NCBI GenBank assembly: GCA_032768795.1
Contig: CP136490.1
Span: 8,308,001-8,372,000, forward strand
Reading direction: 5' to 3'
Length of the DNA: 64,000 nucleotides
Origin: Tremella fuciformis
Lineage: Eukaryota > Basidiomycota > Tremellomycetes > Tremellales > Tremellaceae
Shown here: in pieces, positions 34,179 to 44,190 of the stretch
How positions within the stretch are numbered: the first letter of the stretch is position 1
Layout: each line of letters opens with the position of its first letter
Made by a program: the position numbers and the translations under genes
The notes under the pieces: generated by a model
What the model was told of the DNA's origin: nothing
Seen by the model: the letters and a program-made list of their open reading frames with translations, nothing else
The model's database searches: none

Positions 34179-36259
34179 CTACAACCCTTCCACGGTACCG
34201 TCCGCCAGATATGCCCCTCGCCATGGCCTGCTCCGTTGGCGGCCTACCCATGTTTCGCCCCTGACGGGTAGGCCTTCGAGACCCACACTGCCCGTGACTC
34301 CATTGAGCTGTACCTCTACATCGGCGTCTCCCTTGATCCCGGCTAAAGCCCCGCCTTTGAAGACTACTTTGCCGACAAAGTCGCTCAGGATCTTGTCTCG
34401 CCCCGGTAAGACATCAAGCGGGACATCATGCAGCGGCGCGCGGACCGTGATTGACCCTTCGATTTGGGTCGATACAGCAGGCAGATATTCATCCGGATGG
34501 ATGTGTCCGAAAGCCTTCTCTGGCGGTTCCTCGTCGTCGTCGCCTTCATCTCCCTCGGGAGCAGGACCGTCGAATATCAAGACATCAGGTTTGACTGCAT
34601 CGACGACGAGCCTAACGCCCTCCATCCCCGGTGGAAGTTGTATGGCGGCGACAACCGTACCGGATGCTCGCATCTTTCCTCCTGCCTCTGACAGGCGCAT
34701 TTGCTCAATGGCCACACTTTGTATGATCTTCGGCTTCGGCGAAGGACCCGGGAAGGAGAGCGGCAAGCTGAGAGATGGAAGCGAAGAGAGGAGCCATGCT
34801 GGCGGAGAAGGCGATGGGGTAAAAGTGGGTACAGCAGACATTCCACGGACCGTGATAGGATTGGACAGTCCGTGAAGATATCGCTGTAGAAAGGTGGATA
34901 ATGGCGACGTTCCGTTTGAGCCCTTTGGCGGACTCAGATCGGACGTGATCTCGCCCGAAATATGCACTGTCAGATTTGATGCGATGTCGTGTCCGACCAG
35001 AGGCAGCGGTGAGGTCACGACTTGGGCCATCTGTGTCTCGCTTGCATTCGGGGTTATCGGCGGCAAGGAGATGGTGAACGGTATGCCGAATGGGAGAGTG
35101 GCGTTGATCCCCTCCGGGAGGGGATTGGGTATGGAGGCAGATGCAGCGATCCGGAGAGCAGAAGGTGTCGTCTCGAATGAGTACTCCACCAGCGTCACAA
35201 GAGACGAAATGTTGAGTGGCTTGCCTGGCCGAGGCAGACCCGGCAGGTGCGGGACTACTGGTCAGCGCAGTCGCATTACAGGCAACGCACGTGTAGGATG
35301 GCTTTGGTGCTCATCCGGAGATGAGGTAGGGATGTGGGACTGGAGCGCCTCAGAGGTGCTCCAGCAACCATTCGGGACAACTCACCGGGCATCTCGATGT
35401 TCAACGCCAGATCTTCCTTCGACCCTTGAACCCATTTGGACCACCATGGCCCTTGGCTAGGCAATTGCACATTCACCTTCTCCACCCCAACCACCACTTT
35501 GGCCTGACCTGCGGCCCATGCAGACTGCACAAACTTCCACAGCTCGCCCGTAGAAGCGATTGGGCGGGCAACGGCCAGGATGCTGACGGCTTGAATCCAG
35601 TCGTCTTTGTCCGCTGTAGGCAGCACGTCGGTGATGAGGGGAACATTGACGAGATCGGGAACCGTCACAGCGAGCAAAGGCGGAGAGGTGAAGTGATGCG
35701 GGAAGATGTAAACTGAGCTAGGTATCTCGACCTGCACATGTCGAACATCCCGCATGAACCAATGAGCAGAGGAGCGGCGCAGCTTCTCCCACCAGACCGC
35801 TCCTACTCCTCTGTCGCCTCTCTGTGTCGCTTCATCTTTGGCCTGTACACTAGCGAATGGCTGAATGCCAAGTGCCCGGTCTGCATCGATGCCGCATTTG
35901 AGAGAGATGTTGACATAGATCCCGTGCTCGGTGATGTTGAGGACTGATATGCTGTCGGGCGGCGAGTAGGCGAAGGCGGTCGAGGGCAGGGCGGCAAATT
36001 CAGATTTTGACGGTCGGAACGAGGCTCCTAGCAGAACAAAGAAGAGAATCGCAGAGAGGAGTAGGGAGAGTAGGACCACAGAGACTACGTTGAAGACGAA
36101 GCGCCAGTTGAGCCGTCCATGTTGAGGATCGCTCGAATCGACGGCGGAACGTGCTCGGGAGGATGGACTCAGTAAGGGTGATCGCTCCGATGTGCCCGCG
36201 ACATCGGGGGCCGAGGTCGCTTTCGCCTTGCCCTTGGCCCTGCTTGTTCCAGCTGGCAT
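34179..36259 (-). CDS. Type II membrane protein with LEA-like luminal domain
   Basis: Exons 36259-35386 and 35257-34179 give 650 residues; the 127-base intron is unusually long for this window and may hide a small extra exon. An N-terminal hydrophilic tail with SERSPLLSPSSRARS precedes a single membrane segment (VVSVVLLSLLLSAILFFVLL, about residues 60-80). A long luminal/extracellular part follows with repeated LEA/DUF3712-like strands (YVNISLKCGIDADRALGI; NATLPFGIPFTISLPP) and several N-glycosylation sequons. The architecture resembles the vacuolar membrane protein Tag1 of yeast (termination of autophagy), but I cannot confirm orthology without a search. The start was set at MPAGTSRAKG; an in-frame Met upstream near 36360 is possible. 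It converges closely with CDC43 (70 bp). Confidence 0.7.
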
Positions 36260-36573
36260 TGCAGCTGTCACCCGGAAGGAGCCATCGATGGTAGCAAGTA
36301 CAAAGAGAAGAAGCGAAGAGAGGCTTTCAAGGTGGACATCGATGCCTCGCTTACTTGCCTTTTCCGGCAATTCGTTCGGGATCCATCGTGAGGAGACAAA
36401 GGCTGAGATGCATGGAATATGGTATCAGCTTGCCCAACATCTCAGAGCAGGAATGCTGCGTGGTCAATGACCTTCATTCAGCTGCAATGCCGTGTGGCCT
36501 ATATGTGCAATGTGCTATGAGCGTGAGGGAGTCATTGTTACGGGAGGTTTGTGGCGGATTCGATTGTGGCGAT
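36260..36573. other. Spacer at the left edge of the accessory island
   Basis: Contains the promoter of the LEA-like gene and the 3' end of the first family A gene, both minus strand. No further site assigned. Confidence 0.5.
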
Positions 36574-37653
36574 TCATCGGCTGCCCCTGGCGGCTGATTC
36601 TTGCTCGATGACTATTCTCCCTCTGGAGTCTTGTGACACGGACGTCCCAAGCTCTTCGGGACCGCTGTAGAGCTGTCCCCCCACATTCCCTATCCGCACA
36701 TTGGGACCCACACTCACGATATCAGTCGTCACCACCACTGATGGCGACTGGACGTATCCCTCCTGGCGCCAAATGTCGCCTTCAGTCAGTGACGTTAGGC
36801 TTGGGGTGTTATATGCGACAGTCGCGTCTGCACGACCAGCAGGCATCGAGCTACCATGACAGTCTTCGCCATCGGAGCAGTCCATTTGGTCGGACACTGA
36901 CTCTGACGAGGGAGTTGTTGAACGACTGCACTGCTGTAAAGAGGCGCCCTCCTGGGTCTCTGCGTGCGGAATCAGGGCGGAATCGTGCAGACCTGCGAGG
37001 TCACCCGAAGCAACCCATGTCATCAGCGCTGGAGCACTACTCGGCCTGCCGTCCCTTCTTGGATTTGAGAGTTCAGAGCTGGACGACCCCGGTGATTGGG
37101 GTACAAGTGGACCCTGCGTCGTCCCGAGCTGCGGATGGGCCCCCTCGAAGAGATCTCGAAGCTGCGTGTCCGTGAATGCTCCAACGAGGGACGTTCCTGC
37201 GTTCTTGATACTTTCGTAGGACATCATCACTGGGCAATCAGGGGGATTCCCAAAGACACCAATTGCAGCAGATCCATTGGTTTGGACGTGACCGAAAGAG
37301 ATCCTGATCGGTTGCTTTCTCGTATGAGTATGATCTGCAGCTGGGAAGGGGACTGAAGGTCCCGGGCCAGTCCCGTAGAAGTTGGGCTGACTGAGAACAT
37401 TGGTCGGTTGGTTGTAACCCCCATCTATGGATAGAGGGACAGCGGGTCCGGCGTCTGGAAAATCGAGCGTCATAGGGGAAGACGTGATTGGGCTGACATC
37501 GTGGTGCGATTCCGACGGGTGGGCAGTCTGGACGGTTCGTTCTACTTGCTCCATAGTCGCGAATCCGTACTCGAGCTGGTCGGGCTCCACCCGATCCGTC
37601 TGTCGCTGGGGATGTGGCACTTCCCGTTGAGCTCCTTGAGGTGTGTATGGCAT
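36574..37653 (-). CDS. Family A protein, member A1 (unknown, Gly-anchored repeat motif)
   Basis: Unrecognised 359-residue protein, apparently without introns, starting MPYTPQGAQREVPHPQ. The sequence is rich in Ser, Thr, Pro and Gln with no signal peptide, membrane span or known domain. It holds three copies of a motif I define from this array (hydrophobic-x-x-V/I-x-N/T-x-G-x(4)-V/I-G): HVQTNGSAAIGVFG and SIKNAGTSLVGAF, 26 residues apart, and VSVGPNVRIGNVGG near the C-terminus. The same motif recurs in the four genes to the right, which are on the same strand. A TATA-like TATATATGG is about 150 bp upstream, within a segment duplicated at 38155-38280. Coding status rests on open length and shared motif. 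Confidence 0.65.
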   Translation of the reverse strand: MPYTPQGAQREVPHPQRQTDRVEPDQLEYGFATMEQVERTVQTAHPSESHHDVSPITSSPMTLDFPDAGPAVPLSIDGGYNQPTNVLSQPNFYGTGPGPSVPFPAADHTHTRKQPIRISFGHVQTNGSAAIGVFGNPPDCPVMMSYESIKNAGTSLVGAFTDTQLRDLFEGAHPQLGTTQGPLVPQSPGSSSSELSNPRRDGRPSSAPALMTWVASGDLAGLHDSALIPHAETQEGASLQQCSRSTTPSSESVSDQMDCSDGEDCHGSSMPAGRADATVAYNTPSLTSLTEGDIWRQEGYVQSPSVVVTTDIVSVGPNVRIGNVGGQLYSGPEELGTSVSQDSRGRIVIEQESAARGSR

Positions 37654-37739
37654 GCTGTTTGGTCTTGAGCGATAGTGTATTATGTATCCGGAGGGAGGAA
37701 TGCTCCGTACTGTAATGACTCTTTCGATAAAGATCCACC

Positions 37740-37860
37740 GGGGACGGTTTTCGACTTGGTCTTATGAGTGGCAAATACAGCTATCATGCATCCCTTGACT
37801 ATATATGGCGCGAAGGTAAGCTCAGTGAGCCAAGGAAGGCTCAGGAGAAAGGAGATAGTC
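37740..37860 (-). promoter_or_regulatory. A1 promoter segment (copy P1)
   Basis: Similar to 38155-38280 in the same orientation. Shared landmarks, in order: GTGGCAAANACAG, TATATA, GCGCGAA, GAGCCAAG, GGCTNAG and GAAAGGA/GAACGAAGGA. The TATA lies about 145 bp above the A1 start codon. Confidence 0.6.
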
Positions 37861-38042
37861 TGTCTTGACTGATTCTGAAACACGACTGGGTCACCTACAC
37901 AGCACAAACCCTGAAAGCTAGTGCTTCGAAATCGTGTGCTTCTCAGCATGCTTTCCAGGTTGAGAAGCTGAAGGCAACTGGACAGCGCAGTCTGTATCAG
38001 CTTATTGAAAGGATGCCTGCATCCGTTGGCGGTTCTGAGCTG

Positions 38043-38280
38043 CTACGCGCTGGTTTTCCATATGTAATGCGGCCACCTCTGGTAACCAACGCGGGGAGAT
38101 TGAGCCATACAGAAGCCTCACCACGTACCGCTGTAGTATTTGCGGGCCTCCTTAGGGAAGGGTCGAAGTGGGTGGTATGGGTGGCAAACACAGTGGTCAC
38201 ATGAAGCTCTGCAAGTATATAGCAGATGCGCGAAAAGTGTGTGGAGCCAAGCGGATGGCTGAGAACGAAGGACGCGAGGT
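38043..38280 (-). pseudogene. Truncated family A relic with duplicated promoter (copy P2)
   Basis: Downstream of promoter copy P2 (38155-38280), an ATG at 38108 opens MAQSPRVGYQRWPHY..., which stops after 21 residues (TAG at 38045-38043). The opening resembles the start of A1 (MPYTPQGAQREVPHPQ): Met, Ser/Thr-Pro, Gln-Arg and Pro-His are shared. Same spacing logic as A1: TATA about 110 bp above the start. Best read as a duplicated A1-type gene that lost its body; a missed intron is an alternative. Confidence 0.45.
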
Positions 38281-39115
38281 GTCCTCTGTGTTTTTCAAGC
38301 GAAGAATCTACTCGCTCCACTTGACAGCTTGAGTGTGTTGCAAGACGCTCGCTTCTCAGAAAGCCTTCAGTTGAGGAAGCGAGTGGCGACCGAGTAGAAG
38401 CCTTCGTATTAGCTTTTCCCAGAGGAAGGTACCGCCGCTACTGTACATACCTGCATCCCTTCGCCGGTGGCACCGGACGTCGCACATACGGTGGTCTGCC
38501 GGAGCGTCTGACGACAGGAGAGCGACCAAGGCAGTGACCCGACGATGGTGCCCCCACCGCAATCGCTGAGGATATGTCGACGTAGTTGCCACTGTTCAGC
38601 GTCGCAGCCACTGTAGCTATACGAAACCGAACTCCGGCAATGACGCCCGCGACAATGACCCGAAGGCAATGAAGTCTACCACATTCGGTCATGGTGGACG
38701 TGACACCGGACTAAGGCTATGATCATCATGTTGTGGCACAGTGACGACGTCGGACGAGCTGCAACTATGCATCTTGGACTCAGGGAGAGCCCTATCAATC
38801 CGGATTCTCACAGGGATAAAGCGCTGATGGGACTCGTCTGTGGGATGCACGGCGACAGTTTGTAATTCTCGGCCGCTGAGAGATTGAAAGTACACACCGC
38901 AGCCGAGACTCCCACTGATGAGTGGAAGACTATAAAGAAAGCATATTTCATAGACTAGATACCGTAAGGGGAAAAGGATGGCACAGGCAGAGGGGAATTA
39001 GACGTGAGGCTCGTCATGACTTACGACATGGGCCGGCCGGCTGAAAGAGATCAGGGGGAATGAGAAGCACCGAAATAGAGGGGAAACGAGGGAAATAGCT
39101 GTCGGTCTCAAAGAG

Positions 39116-40205
39116 CTAGGGGTCAGTTTGAGACATGGCCGAGGCATCGTGAGCGCTGGTTTGGGCGGCGTAAATGGGGACCCATGTGAGCGGCACAGGC
39201 TGATCGAACGAGCTGAGGGGTTTCTTAGCCTCGCTGTCATAGGCCTTCCAGCCTATTATAGGACCGCTGGGAACAGTTGAGGGAGGTATTCCGATGAATT
39301 GCGGGACCCGCCACCACTCTGTACCGTCAGGACCACGGGAGTGAAATCGCATGCCTTTCGGCGGCCAGGAAGATTGTGACGAGCTTGCCATATGAGAAGG
39401 GATGGACGAAGGAGCGGCTGGCTGTTCCGTTACAGCAGCGAGTGAGCTCGAGGCGGCCACACGCGCCCGCGCAGCAATGATGGCCTCAATTGGATTGATG
39501 CCTACGCAGCAGTTGGGCCCTGAAGTATTCACGTCTTCAAAGATAACTCTCCCGTTTACTTCCACTCCGTTCAAACCTACGACGGCACCTGGCCCGGTTG
39601 TTACGACGCGCTTGAAGGTGACGTCGGTTGGAGGAATGAAGTGTGCAGTGTAAGGGTCTGGGGTCAGGCGGGGGTCGAGTCTCTGATCCCCAAACATCGG
39701 GTGTGCGCTTGTCGGCCCCTTGTACAAGCCATCGGCAGGCGTAGACGGGGAGGCGCCGAGGGGCTGAGGAGAATGGGATGTCCCTTCGGCGCCCGTCTCA
39801 GGTGTGGCCATGAGAAATGAAGGTGTGGCTCCGTTGTCGGAGGTCGGGGTCGTAGCGGGCACTTCATGGTCCAACGTGTCTGTGGTAGGCAAGGAAGCTA
39901 CCGAAGCAGAGTCATCGGAGACGGTCTCGGCATAAGGGTTTCGATATCGCGCACTAAGTATATCAGTATCGGCTTTCTGGGAACCAATTATATGACAAAA
40001 CATACCTGTTATTGGACGTCTGAGTTGGCCATTGAGAGTTTTCATGACCTGCCTGTGATGCCCACGTCTGGACTGACGCATCTTCAGGGTGTCGAGAGCC
40101 CTCCGTGCGTCCGGGAGAGTCTACCTCCATTGTATCACTGGAGCCTGGGGCGATGGGAGGCCGAGTAGACTTGTCGTCCTTGGAGGCATCGGTGATAAGG
40201 GTCAT
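39116..40205 (-). CDS. Family A protein, member A2 (unknown)
   Basis: Exons 40205-40006 and 39953-39116 give 345 residues. The first exon is acidic/Ser-rich with SSDTMEVDSPG, echoed by ADPMEIDD in A5. The splice junction is phase 2 and is followed by SARYRNPYAETVSDD, matching the junction of A3 (SANYKQPSAESVDED). The second exon is Ser/Thr/Pro-rich and carries two motif copies: VVTTGPGAVVGLNG and VNTSGPNCCVGINP, 28 residues apart and alignable with the pair in A3. It ends in a Trp/Pro-rich segment (GTEWWRVPQFIGIPPSTVPS). No signal peptide, membrane segment or known domain. A TATATGG precedes the gene by about 40-50 bp. Function unknown. Confidence 0.7.
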
Positions 40206-41231
40206 CGCTATTCTTGATGGGAGGGCGTCTTCCGAGAGGACTTTATTGATATATGGTCCGAGGAGTGTCAAAGACGAGGGAACGAGGGGTGGCGAATGGG
40301 AACTATTATAAGGCCAGTGTGAGACCATCAAGCAGCTGGCCATTTGACATGGTGCGGCAGCCAAAGAAAGGATGAAAATCTTTAGGAAGGCATGCCAGAT
40401 CAAGGAGGTCGATTGATTCGAGTGGGGAAGCCTTCGCCATCGAGACGCAAGATTTGGGCGACAAAGGTTCCCGAATCGCGACACACAATATCACCATTGT
40501 TGCCTGCCCCTTGAGACAGTGAGTTGCTGACCGGCCTCGGTCCTGTGGGGAGGTCTGTAAATCTTACAGATTGGGAGACCAACCCAAGGCACTAGGCAGG
40601 TGTGCTCAGGAACCCTGCCAGTCCTCCTTATGGCTTCCCTCCGTGCAGCTGCAGGTTGGAGGAAGTCGTCTTGCAGTGAACACAAGGCCCACGCGTCCAG
40701 CTCGCTTTGATGCAGCGGGGCCAGCTGACCAGTCCGTGCGCACCCAAGTGGCACTTGGGGTGTGGCGGATGAAAATGTGCCACTGCATCAAATCCGACCG
40801 CAACACTTGGCTCCTCTATATTCCTCGTGCTCGGAACCCTTCATACAGCATCATTGTGATGCCCAGCACTCACCGATGGTTCAGAGATACGAGATAATCT
40901 CTCGGCCTACATGCTGATATACTGACTATCGTCCAAGCTTTCATTCACTCAAACTCAAGAAAGGGATGAATGATGTGAGGACACATGCGCACACAATGTT
41001 CCATTAGGCGCGACCTTGATGCGGGTTGGAGCTGAACGGATGCCTGAGTAACACGGAAGCTTTGAGAGCATAGAGGGTAACTGCATGGCTGTATATTTAC
41101 AAAGATGGGCTGCCTGGCGGTCATTTGCAGGGAAAAGAAAAAGGGGGAGGGGCCGGGGGGGGGGCATATGTACAGGGTGGTCGAACGTCTGTCGACGATG
41201 AAGTTGCGAGGCATTCGTCTGTACAGATAGA
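40206..41231. other. Intergenic region within family A array
   Basis: No supported gene. The region 40547-40640 lacks CpG, and 40743-40759 is a 17-bp palindrome (8-bp arms CCCAAGTG/CACTTGGG). A run of ten Gs lies at 41155-41164 just beyond the A3 stop codon. Confidence 0.5.
40743..40759. repeat. 17-bp palindrome
   Basis: CCCAAGTG-G-CACTTGGG, perfect 8-bp arms around a single base. Could be a dimeric regulator site or chance. Confidence 0.5.
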
Positions 41232-41968
41232 TCATCGGCTCTTTTTGGGGAGGACTCCCACCCAATTGTCTGAGCCTTTAGTCGTCACACTTTGAAAGGA
41301 ATTCTGGATGTTCGCGGTACCAGTGATGCCCACTCTGTTGCCTGATCCCGTCGTCATCACAGGCCCGCTAGCCGAAGAGCACGTTATTCCGGCTGCAGAG
41401 GGCGCCTTCGGCAGCTGTTCGGCTTGTGACACCTGGCTTATTGGCCTTTCTAAGGAGTTTGAATCAGAAGAGGTGTGTTCCTCTGGGTCTGCGGTTCCAA
41501 GGGTAGCATCGGGCAAGGCTTCACCTGGGGGCTTGCTTTGCTGATGTAAATGGGCACCGCCCTCCGTAGAGCTGCCGGAGCTCCCCATCGACTGGTTCAA
41601 TCTTTCGGCATACGGTAAAAGGGCCTCTGGGGAATCTTCCTCATCTTCGTCCACGCTCTCTGCGGAGGGCTGCTTATAATTGGCGCTACGCTGATTAGAA
41701 GGAACTTTCTCTCTTGAAGTGACTTGACCTACCTTTTGGCGCGACCGTCCATAGAGGCTGAGCGAACTGAAGGAGTGGTGACCTGGTTGTCCTCACCTGA
41801 GCTGTTTGCGGGAATGCTTCCCAATTCACGGTCTCTGGTCACTACTGACAATAAATCAGGAGCTTCCGCCTTTGGAAGCGCCCCCTTGTCTTTCGACGAG
41901 TCGGACCCGTTGGCGTCGGCGGGACGCAGACGGTTCCGGATCTTGTGAAGGATGGGAGCTATGGTCAT
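41232..41968 (-). CDS. Family A protein, member A3 (unknown)
   Basis: Exons 41968-41733 and 41685-41232 give 229 residues, the shortest member. The intron sits at the same place and phase as in A2: the coding sequence resumes SANYKQPSAESVDEDEED. The body is Ser/Pro/Glu-rich. The extreme C-terminus is a clean two-copy motif: VMTTGSGNRVGITG and SVTTKGSDNWVGVLP, 27-28 residues apart, ending eight residues from the stop. This gives the clearest view of the motif as a terminal bipartite module. It shares a 16-bp upstream element with A4, about 240 bp above the start. Function unknown. Confidence 0.72.
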
Positions 41969-42484
41969 GATTACAGGCAAGATAGCAGCTGAGTGGAGTG
42001 GGCCCGTGTTTGCAACAGGTAATGTCAGTGTTTCGTGTGTTTGCGAGCGAGAAGTTGTTTGTCTTTCAAGGCGAGGCTTGATGGTTCTTATTTAGTAGTA
42101 GACGGAAAGAAGCTGCGCACCTTCTGACTCGAGTGGTGTGAAAGCAGAAAGGAAGGAGACGCCGAAAGTGCAAATCGAATGCAGCGGAAACGAGGTAAAG
42201 AAAAGAGCAGGGTGGGGGATACCTTCGCGCACAAGAAGCAAGATCGACAGTATTGTTTGCACATTTTTCGTGAACAACTCGTAACTGTAGCGCGGGTGAA
42301 ATCGGAGACTGCATACTTACAACATCAGTGTCTACATGAAGTAAGCATGTATCGATGTCCAAAAGTCAGAGCAGCGAGTCCATGAGAATCGAAGTATGAC
42401 ACCGTACCAGGCTGAGTGGCGTGGTTTTCACCTTAGTGAGTCTGGTAGGGCTGAAGGATGAGGCGCTGCATACATATCTCAGTG
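41969..42484. other. Upstream region of A3
   Basis: Contains the shared promoter block (42145-42219) and the 3' end of A4. No gene seen. Confidence 0.5.
42145..42219 (-). promoter_or_regulatory. Shared family A upstream block (A3)
   Basis: Plus-strand bases 42204-42219 read AGAGCAGGGTGGGGGA and are identical to 43405-43420 above A4. A purine-rich CAGAAAGGAAGGAG lies about 60 bp away at 42145, matching CAGAAAGGACGGAC at 43356. Position about 240 bp above the A3 start; likely promoter retained from a duplication. Confidence 0.65.
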
Positions 42485-43198
42485 TTAATCCGTTGAAGTG
42501 TCTCGTGGCGGAAGGGGTTTGCGATAACTTTTGAGGACCACTTCTACGGTCTTTGACTCGAAGACTCCGATTAAATTTTGGTTGCCTCTGACGGATATGT
42601 CTTCGGCGCGGCCGTCGAGAGTGTAGCTTGACTCGCTTGTGGCCTGACTGTTTGGGGCGGATGGACAGGTCGTGCCGGGGTCCATTCCCCCGGGGGTCGG
42701 AGAGCTCTGCGTCACACATGAACCAGGTGCCGATGCGGGGTCGAACGGCGCCGTGCAGGATCCGCAGGGTGGCTGGTGCGAGTCAGCGGTGTTCGACTTC
42801 GAAGCGACCTCAGATCGCGGCTGGCTGGCTGGCTGGCTAGCAGGCTGCAAGGAAGATTGTGATGTGTGTTGCATGAGATCGGATACGCTCTGGGCAGAAG
42901 CAGAGGACGTGGAGTTGTGCCTCGGTTCGACTGGGAGTTTCTCGTCAGCGGACGATTTGAGCCCCAGTGCATTCAAGGAGATTGGACGTGACCTTTGGGC
43001 GGGATCACTGGGTGTCGCTGGGCGAGCGCCCGTGATTGAGCGTCCTGCATGCTTTGCTTGTTCCGCTACAGTCATTTCCCTAGACGAGCTGGGGCATGCA
43101 GCGGAAGCACCTGTCCTCCTGTCCTGAGTCAAGTCGGTGCCGTCTTCTGGGCGGTCACCCTCTTCCTGGGCTTGTGAACTGACCCGCGTCTCGGTCAT
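42485..43198 (-). CDS. Family A protein, member A4 (unknown)
   Basis: Single reading frame of 237 residues from MTETRVSSQAQEEGD. Rich in Ser, Thr, Gln and Pro with three tandem PASQ steps (42827-42844 region). One clear motif copy near the C-terminus: ISVRGNQNLIGVFESK; a second copy is not evident. No intron was found, unlike A2 and A3. Its upstream region shares a 16-bp element and a purine block with A3. No known domain, signal peptide or membrane span. Confidence 0.62.
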   Translation of the reverse strand: MTETRVSSQAQEEGDRPEDGTDLTQDRRTGASAACPSSSREMTVAEQAKHAGRSITGARPATPSDPAQRSRPISLNALGLKSSADEKLPVEPRHNSTSSASAQSVSDLMQHTSQSSLQPASQPASQPRSEVASKSNTADSHQPPCGSCTAPFDPASAPGSCVTQSSPTPGGMDPGTTCPSAPNSQATSESSYTLDGRAEDISVRGNQNLIGVFESKTVEVVLKSYRKPLPPRDTSTD

Positions 43199-43355
43199 GA
43201 TGATCAGTCAGGTACCCTCGATGGGGCGAAGTCTCCCCGTCAACGTACTGCGTTGAGTTTGTCTGAGTGTGCACGAGCAGGAGGAGGCTATGGTGGCTGT
43301 GAAGGTCTGCTTCGGGCACGAGATGCCTGAGTGCTTACGCGAAGGTCGCGGAAAA

Positions 43356-43420
43356 CAGAAAGGACGGACGCTTCGTATACTTCTCAAATACAGAAGGAGC
43401 GCATAGAGCAGGGTGGGGGA
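43356..43420 (-). promoter_or_regulatory. Shared family A upstream block (A4)
   Basis: Carries the same 16-mer AGAGCAGGGTGGGGGA (43405-43420) and the purine block (43356) found above A3, in the same order and orientation, about 210 bp above the A4 start. Confidence 0.65.
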
Positions 43421-43911
43421 GGTCTTCGAGGATGAGATGCTCGTGAAGATCTCCAGGCGCGTAAAAGGGTCTCGCACTTCGATACTCTCAGCAGAATCTC
43501 CTGTCAGTGACGAGTGGTCTTGACGACGGTGTGCCAGCCAGCTTGATTTTCTGTCTGCCGGCAGTGTAGGCGGGCTCCTATACACAAACTCGTCGTTCCA
43601 GGCGAAGGATGATTCTCTCTGCATGCCATAAGGGGCACAGTTTTGATGCTCCGCTTCCGAACTTCTGAGCCGGGGCTTTTTAGGTCAGACTGTGGGCAGG
43701 CGACTCGCCATCTTTCGGGGACTAAGTTGGAGTGATAAGTTGGAGAGACACTTCGATGCTCCAATCGTCGCCTGTTGTGTAACCCACTTTCTGGATTGAG
43801 GTGAGATTCCCTTCCTGACATCGTTCGACCCAAAGTATACTGGCAGACATTCTACTCGGTGACAACGGCATGAGATGAAGTACAGTAGAGGCTCGGTCCG
43901 CCGTTGGGGAA

Positions 43912-43928
43912 GGGGGGGGGGGGGGGGG
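43912..43928. repeat. G17 homopolymer
   Basis: Seventeen consecutive Gs on the plus strand between A4 and A5; possible G-quadruplex former and a likely sequencing weak point. Confidence 0.85.
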
Positions 43929-44190
43929 CATCCACAGAATTGATATCATCTAGTCGCGAGGTTGTCCCTGTCACCCTGTCAGTCTCATCTGGGGACCTGC
44001 TGCCTCGGTGACGCAAGGAGGTGTGTAAATGCAACGGGCAATCACTCTCTGCTGCTATCAAGTGACACAGAGACGTCGACGAGGCGGGCTGACGAAGAGA
44101 CTTCCCATACTGTACTGAACCATATGATTCCATCGAATATGTACATGTACTACCGGGACTGCATTGCCGCCCGCGCTTCTGGGTCCTACG

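Larger units (their letters stand above)
37654..39115. other. Intergenic region with family A relics
   Basis: Holds the A1 promoter, a second diverged copy of that promoter with a truncated reading frame (38043-38280), and a minus-strand reading frame of 84 codons at 38692-38438. The last encodes NSGNYVDISSAIAVGAP, vaguely motif-like. A TATAAAG at 38931-38937 could be the promoter of a decayed gene. No intact gene seen. Confidence 0.5.
43199..44190. other. Upstream region of A4 and 3' region of A5
   Basis: Contains the shared promoter block at 43356-43420 and a 17-base G run at 43912-43928. Minus-strand open frames here (for example 43624-43208) overlap the promoter and are not supported as genes. 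Confidence 0.5.

Noticed and set aside
43208..43624. Minus-strand frame of 138 codons above A4
   Set aside because: It coincides with the promoter block conserved between A3 and A4, and its residues are not similar to family A proteins.
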